From Bifidobacterium ruminantium DSM 6489 (GTDB lineage: Bacteria; Actinomycetota; Actinomycetes; Actinomycetales; Bifidobacteriaceae), in the NCBI RefSeq assembly GCF_000770925.1, contig NZ_JDTK01000012.1, positions 23,610-87,609 on the forward strand: DNA of 64,000 bases, in the 5' to 3' direction. A program made the position numbers and the translations under genes. The number at the start of each line of letters is the position of its first letter. Within the stretch, counting starts at the first letter, position 1. Positions 36,160 through 45,017 of this stretch are shown piece after piece. The notes beneath the pieces are model-generated. The model was given only the letters and a program-made list of their open reading frames with translations. It made no database searches and was not told where the DNA came from.

Positions 36160-36206
36160 CTTACCATGACGATAGTTCCATTGATCCATCAATCGAAAGG
36201 AATGCC

Positions 36207-37580
36207 ATGAACACCCAACAGACACCGGCGCCGCAACCGGCCACACGTGCCGCCATCGAACAGCAGCATCCGGCATCCCGACGGACGAGGCGGCGCACCA
36301 TCGCGACCCTGGCCACGGCGCTCGCCATCACCTTCGTCTTCGACCGGTTCGTCTGCAGTTCCACGCTTCCCGAATGCATATACGGATATGCCCTGCCGTT
36401 GTTCTGGCTGCTATGCCTTGCGCTCGTCACCGCGCTCCACTGGACGAGCGTGCGCAAGCGTCCGTACACGTGGCTTGTGGCCGGCACGATCACCGCGTTG
36501 AGCGTATGGAACATGCTTTCCGTCAGCGCCACTCCGTATAGCGGGAACATCGATTACTCGCTGACCACATTCCTTGCGCAACCCATGCTGCTGATGCTGC
36601 ACTGCCAGCTGGTCAACGGCCGATACAGCATATGGCATCCGTCCCAAGTGGCACGCGATTGGCTCACCGGCTGGCTCATACAGCCGTTTTCCAATCTGGG
36701 GCGCGTCTTCGGGTCGTTTACCATCCTGGCCCGTTCCGCCGCTTCGTCCAACAAACGCTCGAAGGCCCGTGAGATCGGTATGGCGGTATTGGTCTCGATA
36801 CCGCTGCTGCTGGCCATCATCCCCTTGCTGACCAGCGCGGACCAGATATTCCGCTACGAACTGACAGCCGCCATCGGACATCCCGACCTTACGGCGATTA
36901 CGATCCACACACTGATCGTCATTGTGCCCTGGCCGTTCCTATGCTCCCTGCTTCTTAGCCTCGATATCGAAACCAAAGAGCCGTCAGAGCCCCGTCATAT
37001 CGCCCTGAGTTCGACGATGACGATCACCGTGCTCTCGATGATGCTGGTCGTATACACGCTGTTCTGCGCGGTGCAATTGCGTTTCCTGTTCGCCGGAGCT
37101 TTGACGGACGGCTTGATCTCACTCCCGGACGGACTGACCTATAGCGAGTATGCGCGGGACGGTTTCTTCCAGCTGCTGACGGTGGCCGCCATCAATCTGG
37201 CCATCTTCGGCATCGCTCTCACATCCACCCCACACACGCCTTGGCTGAACGCCACGCTGGGCGGGCTGCTGGCCGTGACCGCCGTCATGCTGGCCTCGGC
37301 GGCCCTTCGACTGGGCCTGTACATCGGAGCGTACGGTCTAACCTGGCTGCGCTACGCCTCACTGACGTTCATCGTATTGCTGGCAATCGCCATCGCGCTG
37401 TGCGCGATCCGCATGTTCACGGCACGTCTTCCGCTCATGGCGACACTCGCCGCGCTCGTCATGGTCTGGTATGTGACGCTTGGCTTCAGCAATCCGGATT
37501 GGGTGTGCGGCACATACAATGCCGCGCACGGTTTCGGCAGCGCCTATTCGCCGGACAATCCGGCGACGTGGATGTTCTGA
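36207..37580 (+). CDS. DUF4173-type polytopic membrane protein
   Basis: A 457-residue protein with a short polar N-terminus and about ten hydrophobic segments. The second half resembles DUF4153/DUF4173 proteins ('FSNLGRVFGSFTIL' amphipathic loop, 'LPDGLTYSEYARDGFFQLLTVAAINL'). The 'Y-S-E-Y-A-R-x-G-F-F-Q-L' box is the most recognisable part. The ribosome site is AAAGGAATGCC before ATG 36207. It is transcribed away from the DUF2975/XRE operon and likely shares its operators. Function unknown. Confidence 0.75.
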   Translation: MNTQQTPAPQPATRAAIEQQHPASRRTRRRTIATLATALAITFVFDRFVCSSTLPECIYGYALPLFWLLCLALVTALHWTSVRKRPYTWLVAGTITALSVWNMLSVSATPYSGNIDYSLTTFLAQPMLLMLHCQLVNGRYSIWHPSQVARDWLTGWLIQPFSNLGRVFGSFTILARSAASSNKRSKAREIGMAVLVSIPLLLAIIPLLTSADQIFRYELTAAIGHPDLTAITIHTLIVIVPWPFLCSLLLSLDIETKEPSEPRHIALSSTMTITVLSMMLVVYTLFCAVQLRFLFAGALTDGLISLPDGLTYSEYARDGFFQLLTVAAINLAIFGIALTSTPHTPWLNATLGGLLAVTAVMLASAALRLGLYIGAYGLTWLRYASLTFIVLLAIAIALCAIRMFTARLPLMATLAALVMVWYVTLGFSNPDWVCGTYNAAHGFGSAYSPDNPATWMF

Positions 37581-37583
37581 CGT

Positions 37584-38771
37584 TCAGGCCGTGACCTGGC
37601 CACCACACTTTTTGCGCAACGTTTCGTGCATGACCACCATGAGCACCAGGAACGCCACGAGATACCACGGGAACAGGTTGACGGAGATGTGCTGGGCAAT
37701 CAGGCCGAACACCGGAGGCATGCACATCGACCCCACATAGGCGAATGCCATCTGCATGCCGACGATGGCCTGGGACTTGTCCTTGCCGAAATAGGTCGGC
37801 GTGGAGTGGATGACGCATGGATAGATCGGCGCGCATCCCAGGCCGATGACCATCAGTCCCGCGATGGTGCCGATGTGATGCGGCAGCGGCAGCAGCATGA
37901 TGATGACACCCGTCAATACCAGGGCCTGACCGAGGCGGATCATAGACGGATCGCTCAATCTCATGGTGAGGAATCCGCTTGCGAGACGCCCGACGGTGAT
38001 GCCGATACAGAACAGGCTTCCCCACATGGCGGCCGTGGTCTTATCGATGCCCTTGCCGAGCACCATATAGCTGCTGGCCCACAGCATGGCGGTGGATTCA
38101 AGCGCGCAATAGCAGAAGAACATGACGAGGATCTCGCGTGCGCCACGAATCGCGAGCACGCCACGGATACCGAGCGGCTTACGCGGCCCGTCACCCTCAG
38201 TTGTCTCTTCGGTGTCTTGTGCGGTGCGTGTCTTCCACAGTGGCAGGCTGAAAACCAGTACCGCGGTAAGCGCTATCTGCAGGATGGAGATGTACCGGTA
38301 TCCCCACGACCAGCCTTGACCCGCGCCCAATGCATACGCCATGATGTACGGGCCAAGCAGCGTGCCCAATCCCCACATGGCGTGCAGCCAGCTCATGTGA
38401 CGGCTTTCATAGTGGATCGCGACATAGTTGTTCAACGCGGCGTCGACGCCGCCTGCTCCCAATCCATAAGGAATCGCGAACAACAGCAGCATCCAGTAAT
38501 TCGGCGCGATCGAGAAACCGAACAAAGCGAACGCCGTCAATGCCACGGATACCACAGTGACCTTGCCCGCGCCGAATCGCAGAGTCATTCGATCGGACAG
38601 CAACGCGGACACAATGGTGCCCGCCGAAATGGTCATGGAAATGCCACCCTCCCAGGAAACAGGCGCATTCAAATCGGTGCCCATCGTCGGCCAGGCGGCC
38701 CCGAGCACGGCATCCGGCAAGCCCAGACTGATGAAAGCCACATAAATCACGGCAAGCAGCAGATTAGCCAT
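37584..38771 (-). CDS. Major facilitator superfamily transporter
   Basis: A 395-residue, 12-segment MFS permease (MANLLLAVIYVAFISLGLPD). Its N-terminus, with 'DAVLGAAWPTM' and 'GALLSDRMTLRFG'-like loop 2-3 ('SALLSDRMTLRFGAGKV'), resembles the sugar (fucose permease-like) branch. The substrate is not identifiable. The ribosome site is AAAGGAGCTGATTC. It is convergent with the DUF4173 gene, with only three bases between the stops and no room for a terminator. Confidence 0.85.
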   Translation of the reverse strand: MANLLLAVIYVAFISLGLPDAVLGAAWPTMGTDLNAPVSWEGGISMTISAGTIVSALLSDRMTLRFGAGKVTVVSVALTAFALFGFSIAPNYWMLLLFAIPYGLGAGGVDAALNNYVAIHYESRHMSWLHAMWGLGTLLGPYIMAYALGAGQGWSWGYRYISILQIALTAVLVFSLPLWKTRTAQDTEETTEGDGPRKPLGIRGVLAIRGAREILVMFFCYCALESTAMLWASSYMVLGKGIDKTTAAMWGSLFCIGITVGRLASGFLTMRLSDPSMIRLGQALVLTGVIIMLLPLPHHIGTIAGLMVIGLGCAPIYPCVIHSTPTYFGKDKSQAIVGMQMAFAYVGSMCMPPVFGLIAQHISVNLFPWYLVAFLVLMVVMHETLRKKCGGQVTA

Positions 38772-39013
38772 GAATCAGCTCCTTTGATGGTTCCATGGAC
38801 GCGATGGTCCGAATTCGTCATACAGTTTACCCGCAGTTACCTACCAAACGGTAACTAGCGATTTGCGGCACCGATTCAACGTCTGATTCCGGTCGAAGCA
38901 TGATTCGGTCTTGTTTTCGGTCCTGTTCCAAGAAGCGAGCAGGCGTTGGTTCCGGCAAAAAATGCGGAAGGCGGGTTTCGACGGAACGGAACCTACCTCC
39001 CATGCAATCAAGA

Positions 39014-41287
39014 TCAGGTGTCGATCTTCGAACGGTCGAAATCGTCCGCGTTCTCCACGATGAATGCCTTGCGCGGCGGCACGTCATCGCCCATGAGCAG
39101 GCTGAAGATGTGGCTGGCCTGTTCGGCGTCCTCCATGCGGATGCGGCGCAGCATGCGGGTGCGCGGATCCATGGTGGTGTCGGCCAACTGGTCGGCGTCC
39201 ATCTCACCCAAACCCTTGTACCGCTGGATGTCCTCGTTGTAACCGATGTGTTTTCTGTCGAGCTCGGCAAGCTTGCCCGCCAGCTCGTCATCGGAATACG
39301 TGTAGATGAACTCGCCCTTGTGCACGCCCGTCAACGCTATGCGATGCAGCGGCGGCACGGCCGCATAAACGTGGCCGTATTCGATGAGCGGCCGCATGTA
39401 CCGGTAGAACAGCGTCAGCAGCAGGATGCGAATATGCGCACCGTCGACGTCGGCATCGGTCATCATGATGATCTTGTTGTACCGGGCCTGCTCGATATCG
39501 AAGCTCGCTCCGGAACCAGCGCCAACCACCTGGATGATGGCCGCGCATTCCTTGTTGGACAGCATCTGCGCGAGCGACGCCTTCTGCACGTTGAGGATCT
39601 TGCCTCGGATCGGCAGCAGCGCCTGGAATCCGGAATTGCGGGCAGCCTTGGCGGTGCCAAGCGCGGAATCGCCCTCGACGATGAACAATTCGGCCACATC
39701 GTCGTTTCCCGGCTGGCAGTCGGACAGTTTCGGTGGCATGGAGGCGGATTCGAGCGCGTTCTTGCGGCGCGTGACCTCCTTGGTTTTGCGGGCCTGCACG
39801 CGGGCGTGCATCTCGCCGACGATTTTCTCCAGCACACGGCCGGACTGTTCCTTGTATCCGCGCTTGGAGCCGGTGATCATCTCGCCGAACTGCCTGTCGG
39901 TCATCTTGGAGACGATGGGCTTGACCTGCGCGGTGCCGAGCACGTCCTTGGTCTGCCCTTGGAACTGCGGCTCGGCGATACGCACGGTGACCACGGCGAC
40001 CAGTCCGGCTAGGATGTCGTCGCGCTCCACCTTCATATTGGAATCCTTGAGATTCACCTTGAGCTTGCGCGCATTGTCCTCGACGGCCTTGCGCACCTGC
40101 TTGGTGATGCCCTGCAGGAAGCCGTCCACATGTGTGCCGCCGCCGGGGGTCTCCACCACGTTGACGAAGCTGCGCATGGTGGTGTCGTATCCGTTGGTCC
40201 AACGTATGGCGATGTCCACGGCGCAGTCACGGGTCACCTTTTGCGCATGCAATTCACCGTCGTCGCCCACAGCCTGCGTCTCTTCGACGTACGTGTCATC
40301 GCCGGTGATACGCCAGATATCCGAAACAGCCTCGCCCTTGGACAGAAAATCGACGAAGTCTCTCACACCGCCGGTATGGAGGAATTCCTCGATGCGCGCG
40401 TGTGGGTATTTCGGACGCGTGGTCTGCACAGCGTTTTCCTGCGGCTGCGCGTCAGCGTCGCCCGTCTGGGATTCGGGCGACTCGTCCGTGGCTGCGCTAT
40501 CCGGTTGCGCCATGTCTGCGGCATTGTCCTCGGCATCGACTTCCAGCATTTCATCGACGGCTTCGTCACCGGTTTCGGGAATGTTTTCATCGATGACGGT
40601 GATTTTCAGTCCCGGTACCAGGAAGCTGGTCTGACGTACGCGGTCGATCAGCTGGTCATAGCTGAATTCGGCGGTGTCGTTGAAAATCTCGGGATCGGCC
40701 CAGTAACGGATGCGGGTTCCCGTAGTCTTCGGGCTCACCTTGCCGATGATCTCGAGTTCGGTCGGACGGTTCTTCCGCGTCTTCTTGAACGGCGAATTCG
40801 GGGACGGATGCGTGGGATCCTCGTCGGAGTACACACCAGGATGGCCTTGGTGGAAGGCCATGTGATGCGTTTTGCCGTCACGATCTACTTCCACGTCGAG
40901 ACGGGAGCTCAATGCATTCACCACGGACGAGCCAACGCCATGCAGGCCACCGGAGGCGCCATATGAGGAATTGCCGAATTTCGCGCCGGCATGCAGCTTG
41001 GTCAACACCACTTCCACGCCGGTGAGCTTGGTTTTGGGCTCGACATCCACTGGAATGCCACGCCCGTTATCCGCCACCTCGACGGAACCGTCATCATGCA
41101 ACGTCACGATGATGTGGTCGCAGGCGCCCGCAAGAGCCTCATCGACGGCATTGTCGATGATCTCCCAGAGGCAGTGCATTAATCCTTGACTGTCGGTCGT
41201 GCCGATATACATGCCCGGACGTTTGCGCACCGCGTCCAAGCCTTCGAGCACGGTGAGGCTCTTCGCTCCGTAATTATCCTTTGCCAT
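39014..41287 (-). CDS. parE: DNA topoisomerase IV subunit B
   Basis: ATPase subunit of topoisomerase IV, 757 residues. GHKL motifs: 'EIIDNAVDEALAG', 'VADNGRGIPVD', 'GASGGLHGVGSSVVNALS'. The TOPRIM domain shows 'LFIVEGDSALGTA' and 'MTDADVDGAHIR', and the C-terminus is the usual 'RYKGLGEMDADQLADTTMDP'. An acidic, Gln/Glu-rich insert of ~65 residues (around 255-320, 'DMAQPDSAATDESPESQ') interrupts the transducer region and is absent from the canonical fold. The start is ATG 41287 (MAKDNYGAKSL), with AAAGGG upstream. Confidence 0.92.
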   Translation of the reverse strand: MAKDNYGAKSLTVLEGLDAVRKRPGMYIGTTDSQGLMHCLWEIIDNAVDEALAGACDHIIVTLHDDGSVEVADNGRGIPVDVEPKTKLTGVEVVLTKLHAGAKFGNSSYGASGGLHGVGSSVVNALSSRLDVEVDRDGKTHHMAFHQGHPGVYSDEDPTHPSPNSPFKKTRKNRPTELEIIGKVSPKTTGTRIRYWADPEIFNDTAEFSYDQLIDRVRQTSFLVPGLKITVIDENIPETGDEAVDEMLEVDAEDNAADMAQPDSAATDESPESQTGDADAQPQENAVQTTRPKYPHARIEEFLHTGGVRDFVDFLSKGEAVSDIWRITGDDTYVEETQAVGDDGELHAQKVTRDCAVDIAIRWTNGYDTTMRSFVNVVETPGGGTHVDGFLQGITKQVRKAVEDNARKLKVNLKDSNMKVERDDILAGLVAVVTVRIAEPQFQGQTKDVLGTAQVKPIVSKMTDRQFGEMITGSKRGYKEQSGRVLEKIVGEMHARVQARKTKEVTRRKNALESASMPPKLSDCQPGNDDVAELFIVEGDSALGTAKAARNSGFQALLPIRGKILNVQKASLAQMLSNKECAAIIQVVGAGSGASFDIEQARYNKIIMMTDADVDGAHIRILLLTLFYRYMRPLIEYGHVYAAVPPLHRIALTGVHKGEFIYTYSDDELAGKLAELDRKHIGYNEDIQRYKGLGEMDADQLADTTMDPRTRMLRRIRMEDAEQASHIFSLLMGDDVPPRKAFIVENADDFDRSKIDT

Positions 41288-41320
41288 GTTCCCTTTCAAT
41301 TATCGCGTCTCCAGACGGAA

Positions 41321-41360
41321 GAAGTCGAGAGACCCGCATTCACGCCGGTCTCTCGACTTC
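41321..41360 (-). terminator. Terminator of the sigma factor gene
   Basis: Perfect 14-bp arms GAAGTCGAGAGACC / GGTCTCTCGACTTC (41321-41334 with 41347-41360), directly after the stop at 41377. Confidence 0.8.
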
Positions 41361-41376
41361 GCTCATTCACGTTCGA

Positions 41377-42768
41377 TCACTGATCCAAGAAGTCACGCAA
41401 CGTCTGTGAACGGGACGGGTGACGCAACTTGGACATGGTCTTCGATTCGATCTGACGGATGCGCTCTCGGGTCACGCCGTATACGCGGCCGATGTCATCC
41501 AGCGTCTTGGGCTGGCCATCCTCCAGGCCGTAACGCATCTTGATGACGCCTGCCTCACGGGGGGATAGGGTCTCAAGCACCTGCTTGAACTGCTCCTGCA
41601 ACAGCGAGAAGGCGACGGCATCGGACGGTGCGATGGCGTCGGTGTCTTCGATCAGATCACCGAACTCGGAATCGCCATCTTCGCCAAGCGGGGTGTGCAG
41701 GGAAATCGGCTCACGCCCGTACTTCTGCACTTCCTGCACCTTCTCGACCGGCATGTCGAGCTCACGGGCCAGTTCGTCCGGCGTAGGTTCGCGACCGAGG
41801 TCCTGAAGCATCTGGCGCTGCACGCGGGACAGCTTGTTGATGACCTCGACCATGTGCACCGGCACGCGGATGGTGCGGGCCTGGTCGGCCATGGCGCGGG
41901 TGATGGCCTGGCGGATCCACCACGTGGCGTACGTGGAGAACTTGAAGCCCTTCTTCCAGTCGAATTTCTCGACGGCGCGAATCAGGCCAAGATTGCCTTC
42001 CTGAATCAGGTCAAGGAACAGCATGCCACGTCCCGTATAACGCTTGGCCAGAGAAACCACGAGTCGGAGGTTCGCCTCCAGCAGATGATCCTTGGCTCGT
42101 TTGCCATCGTTCGCGGCCCACTTGAGCTCGCGCTTGCGCTTGAAGTCCATCTTGTCGGATTCCGTGTCCAGCAGATGCTGGGCGTACAAGCCGGCTTCGA
42201 TGCGCTCGGACAGGTCGACCTCTTGCTCGGCGTTCAGCAGGTTCACGCGGCCAATCTGCTTCAGATAGTCTTTGACCGGATCGGCAGTGGCGCCGGCAGC
42301 GATCACACGACGCTTCGGATTGCCCGACGGCGTCAGATTGTCGTCATCGTCATCGTCACGAACCACGAAAGCGCCCTTTTCCTTAGGCTCCTCCGGCTTT
42401 TTGCGTTTATTGTCCTCGTCGTCATCCGATTCGGAGTCATCCTCGTCGAGGTCATCATCCTCATCGAGATCATCGTCGTCATCGTCTGCCGAGTCCACGT
42501 CATCGAGGTCATCGTCGAAATCGTCGAGATCGGCATCCTCGGCGGGGCCGTCCTCGTCCTCAGGAACCTCATCGATCAGATCCTCCTCGTGACCCTTCTT
42601 GACCTTGGAGGCCTTCTTCGCGGTAGCCTTGCGCGACGTCTTGGCGGTGGTCTTCTTCGCCGCGCTCCTCTTCGTAGCGGTCTTGCGCGTGGCGGCCTTC
42701 TTCGTGGAGGTGGTCTTTTCGGTCAGATCAGTCTGTTCCGTGCTTGCCGTCGTTTCCTTGGTGGCCAA
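41377..42768 (-). CDS. rpoD: Principal RNA polymerase sigma factor (HrdB/RpoD type)
   Basis: Housekeeping sigma-70, 463 residues. Region 1.2 lies near '[16 protein letters not shown]', region 2 is '[28 protein letters not shown]' with the -10-recognising '[14 protein letters not shown]', then regions 3 and 4 with the HTH in '[22 protein letters not shown]'. The N-terminal ~60 residues are Lys/Ala-rich, like histone H1, and the next ~75 are long Asp/Glu runs. The start is a TTG at 42768 behind TAGGAGG. The frame is open to 42840 but no better start exists there. Confidence 0.94.
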   Translation of the reverse strand: MATKETTASTEQTDLTEKTTSTKKAATRKTATKRSAAKKTTAKTSRKATAKKASKVKKGHEEDLIDEVPEDEDGPAEDADLDDFDDDLDDVDSADDDDDDLDEDDDLDEDDSESDDDEDNKRKKPEEPKEKGAFVVRDDDDDDNLTPSGNPKRRVIAAGATADPVKDYLKQIGRVNLLNAEQEVDLSERIEAGLYAQHLLDTESDKMDFKRKRELKWAANDGKRAKDHLLEANLRLVVSLAKRYTGRGMLFLDLIQEGNLGLIRAVEKFDWKKGFKFSTYATWWIRQAITRAMADQARTIRVPVHMVEVINKLSRVQRQMLQDLGREPTPDELARELDMPVEKVQEVQKYGREPISLHTPLGEDGDSEFGDLIEDTDAIAPSDAVAFSLLQEQFKQVLETLSPREAGVIKMRYGLEDGQPKTLDDIGRVYGVTRERIRQIESKTMSKLRHPSRSQTLRDFLDQ

Positions 42769-42927
42769 ACTTATCCTCCTACTGATCCCGCCGGAAGTGT
42801 ATACCATATGGACCCACTTCTGGCAAGGGCAAATCGTCAACTATGTGAGTAAACCATCTTGCAAGGACGATTATTCCCGCATGTTGAGCCCACCGCGCAT
42901 CAGCGTCGCTTCCGTTCGGCGTGTTGC

Positions 42928-43575
42928 TTATGTTTCCGAAGTCCATGCCGGGCCGATATGACGGTGCACGGCGGAGCAGACGATCGCGGCAAGCGAACAG
43001 TCCTCATCCAACGCGAGCGCTCTCAGGGCGCACAGCATGGCGCGCTCGTCACCCATCCACCACAATACGTAGCTGATTACAGCCAGCGGCTGAACCTGAT
43101 AGCGTTCGGGTACCATCTCGATGATGTCGAACATCATGGTGACGCCGCTGTCGCAGCGTGCGTCGTCGGGAGTCGCCGAAACGTTCCGGAACGAATCCTT
43201 GAGTATTTCCTCCAGTCGACGTGAATTATCGGGATGCATCGGATTGGTCATGAAGTCCATCAGGAACCCACGCGGAGAACGGTCCTCCCCCGCGACGATG
43301 GACACCAGCAATGCGTCGCGGACCGACATCGCCCGTTCCAGGGCGACGGCAATCGCCAGTATATCGCTCCTGGACAGTCCGCGAGCGCCTTCCGGACCGT
43401 CGACGCCGGACGGCGAATCGGCAAGGAAGTCCATCCATCGTCCGAATGGCTCCCCTAGGAATGCGCGTATCGTTTCCTCCATTCCCCGCGATTTGCAATC
43501 TTCCGTCAGCCATTCGCCAAGCTGATCCATTTCCGTGGCAGGTATCGGCGTCGTCTCGTCGATCATGTTCATCAT
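42928..43575 (-). CDS. DUF4192-like protein
   Basis: A 215-residue cytosolic protein (MMNMIDETTPIPATEMDQLG). The C-terminal 'AVISYVLWWMGDERAMLCALRALALD' recalls the actinobacterial DUF4192 family, whose members end with 'a-W-x-x-G-d-g-a-x-A-x-x-A-l-x-x-A-L'. Its function is unknown. ATG 43575 has AAGGAG six bases upstream. It lies upstream of rpoD on the same strand with a ~160-bp gap. The left part of that gap contains no gene. Confidence 0.6.
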   Translation of the reverse strand: MMNMIDETTPIPATEMDQLGEWLTEDCKSRGMEETIRAFLGEPFGRWMDFLADSPSGVDGPEGARGLSRSDILAIAVALERAMSVRDALLVSIVAGEDRSPRGFLMDFMTNPMHPDNSRRLEEILKDSFRNVSATPDDARCDSGVTMMFDIIEMVPERYQVQPLAVISYVLWWMGDERAMLCALRALALDEDCSLAAIVCSAVHRHIGPAWTSET

Positions 43576-43783
43576 TTCGTTCTCCTTGGCATAGTTGGCG
43601 CGGACGCCGTGCGCGACCGCTTTCCGGAGTACTATGCGACATCCGCCGATGCGCGGGCCGTGTTTTCGGCCCCTGTGGTCGGAGAACGCGCCCATCGGCG
43701 TGTCATGAAACGTGCCAAAACGCTCCATCCATTGCAATTACTGCATTCCGTTCTTGTCGGACGCATGTGGATAACTTTGATGT

Positions 43784-44866
43784 ATGACTAGCTCCTCCGA
43801 TTTGGAACAGATTGAGACGCGCACATTATCGTTGGTAAGGGATTTTTCGTTCCTTCACGCGGATGACGCGGTCGCCAATTCCTGCAGGCCCATCGCCGAC
43901 GCGGTCGCCCGGCAGGCGGTCACGTCAAGCGAGGGCGGCAAGCGGCTGCGCGCGCTGCTGACGTTGGATGCGTTCCGTGCGTTCGCACCGCGGGAAGTGC
44001 TGGAACGAGACATGGATGCGGTGCTTGATCTGGCCTGTGCTATCGAAGTGTTCCAGACCGGAGCGTTGGTGCACGACGATATCATCGATGATTCCGACCT
44101 TCGGCGTGGCAAGCCATCCGCCCATCGCGCTCTGTCCATGGACACGCACAGTGATGCCATCGGCAACGGGCTGGGCATCATGCTGGGCGACATGCTGGCC
44201 ACCGCAAGCGTGGACATCGCGGACAAGGCGGCGTCCCGTCTTGGTTCCGGAACGGCCGTGGTGTCGGCTTTTCTGAATATGCATCGCGAGGTGGAGATCG
44301 GCCAGGTGCTTGATTTGGCCGTGGAGCTCAATTCCTTGGACAATCCCGCCGAGTTGGCGGCCGCGTCGCTGAACGTGTTCCGCTGGAAGACCGCCAGCTA
44401 CACCACCATCGCGCCATTGGAATTCGGTATGCTCGCAGCCGGCGACGATGCCGGTACCGCGCGCGACTGCGCCTTGGCGATCGGTCTGCCTCTTGGCTTG
44501 GCGTTCCAACTTGCCGACGACCTTCTGGACGTTATCGGCTCGAGCCGCAATACCGGCAAACCAATCGGCGGCGACATCCGGGAAGGCAAACGCACGGTGC
44601 TGCTCGCCGATGCCATCGATGCAGCCGACGAAAAGGAAAGACGAGAACTCATCAGTATGTGGGAGTCCAGCTCCCGCAACGAGGAACAGGTCGCGCGCGC
44701 CATCGAGCTTTTCGAATCCACCGGTGCGATCGAACGTTCCAAGGAGAGGATAACGGAGCTGTGGAGCGAATCGAGGAAAGCCATCGAATCGCTCAATCTG
44801 CCCCGTCAACGTAAGGATATGCTCGTCGAGGCCTGCGCACGCTTCGTGCCCATCGTCCGTGGATAG
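43784..44866 (+). CDS. Polyprenyl (isoprenoid) diphosphate synthase
   Basis: A 360-residue all-helical trans-prenyltransferase that condenses isopentenyl diphosphate units. The first Asp-rich motif is 'HDDIIDDSDLRRGKP', the second 'QLADDLLDVIG' with 'GGDIREGKRT' after it. The 'GGKRLRALLTL' substrate motif is near residue 50. The likely products are C20-C50 chains for quinones or carrier lipids. Chain length cannot be set here. A perfect DnaA-box-like TGTGGATAA lies just upstream (near 43767). Confidence 0.9.
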   Translation: MTSSSDLEQIETRTLSLVRDFSFLHADDAVANSCRPIADAVARQAVTSSEGGKRLRALLTLDAFRAFAPREVLERDMDAVLDLACAIEVFQTGALVHDDIIDDSDLRRGKPSAHRALSMDTHSDAIGNGLGIMLGDMLATASVDIADKAASRLGSGTAVVSAFLNMHREVEIGQVLDLAVELNSLDNPAELAAASLNVFRWKTASYTTIAPLEFGMLAAGDDAGTARDCALAIGLPLGLAFQLADDLLDVIGSSRNTGKPIGGDIREGKRTVLLADAIDAADEKERRELISMWESSSRNEEQVARAIELFESTGAIERSKERITELWSESRKAIESLNLPRQRKDMLVEACARFVPIVRG

Positions 44867-45017
44867 ATCTGGAATCAGCATCGGGGATCGCCGGAACATG
44901 TAAAAGACCCGAGTCCGTCGCACGTTTCGTGGGGTTCCTGCTTGACCCCTGCTTGTAGACTACGGATTGAAGATTGTTCGACAAGACGTTTTTGAGAAGG
45001 AACCGTACCGATCAACC

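Noticed and set aside
38772..39013. Possible gene between the MFS transporter and parE
   Set aside because: No frame with a ribosome site or family likeness; treated as intergenic.
38827..39291. 154-codon minus-strand frame overlapping the parE 3' end
   Set aside because: Shadow frame: Thr/Ser/Trp-rich and overlaps parE on the same strand in another frame.
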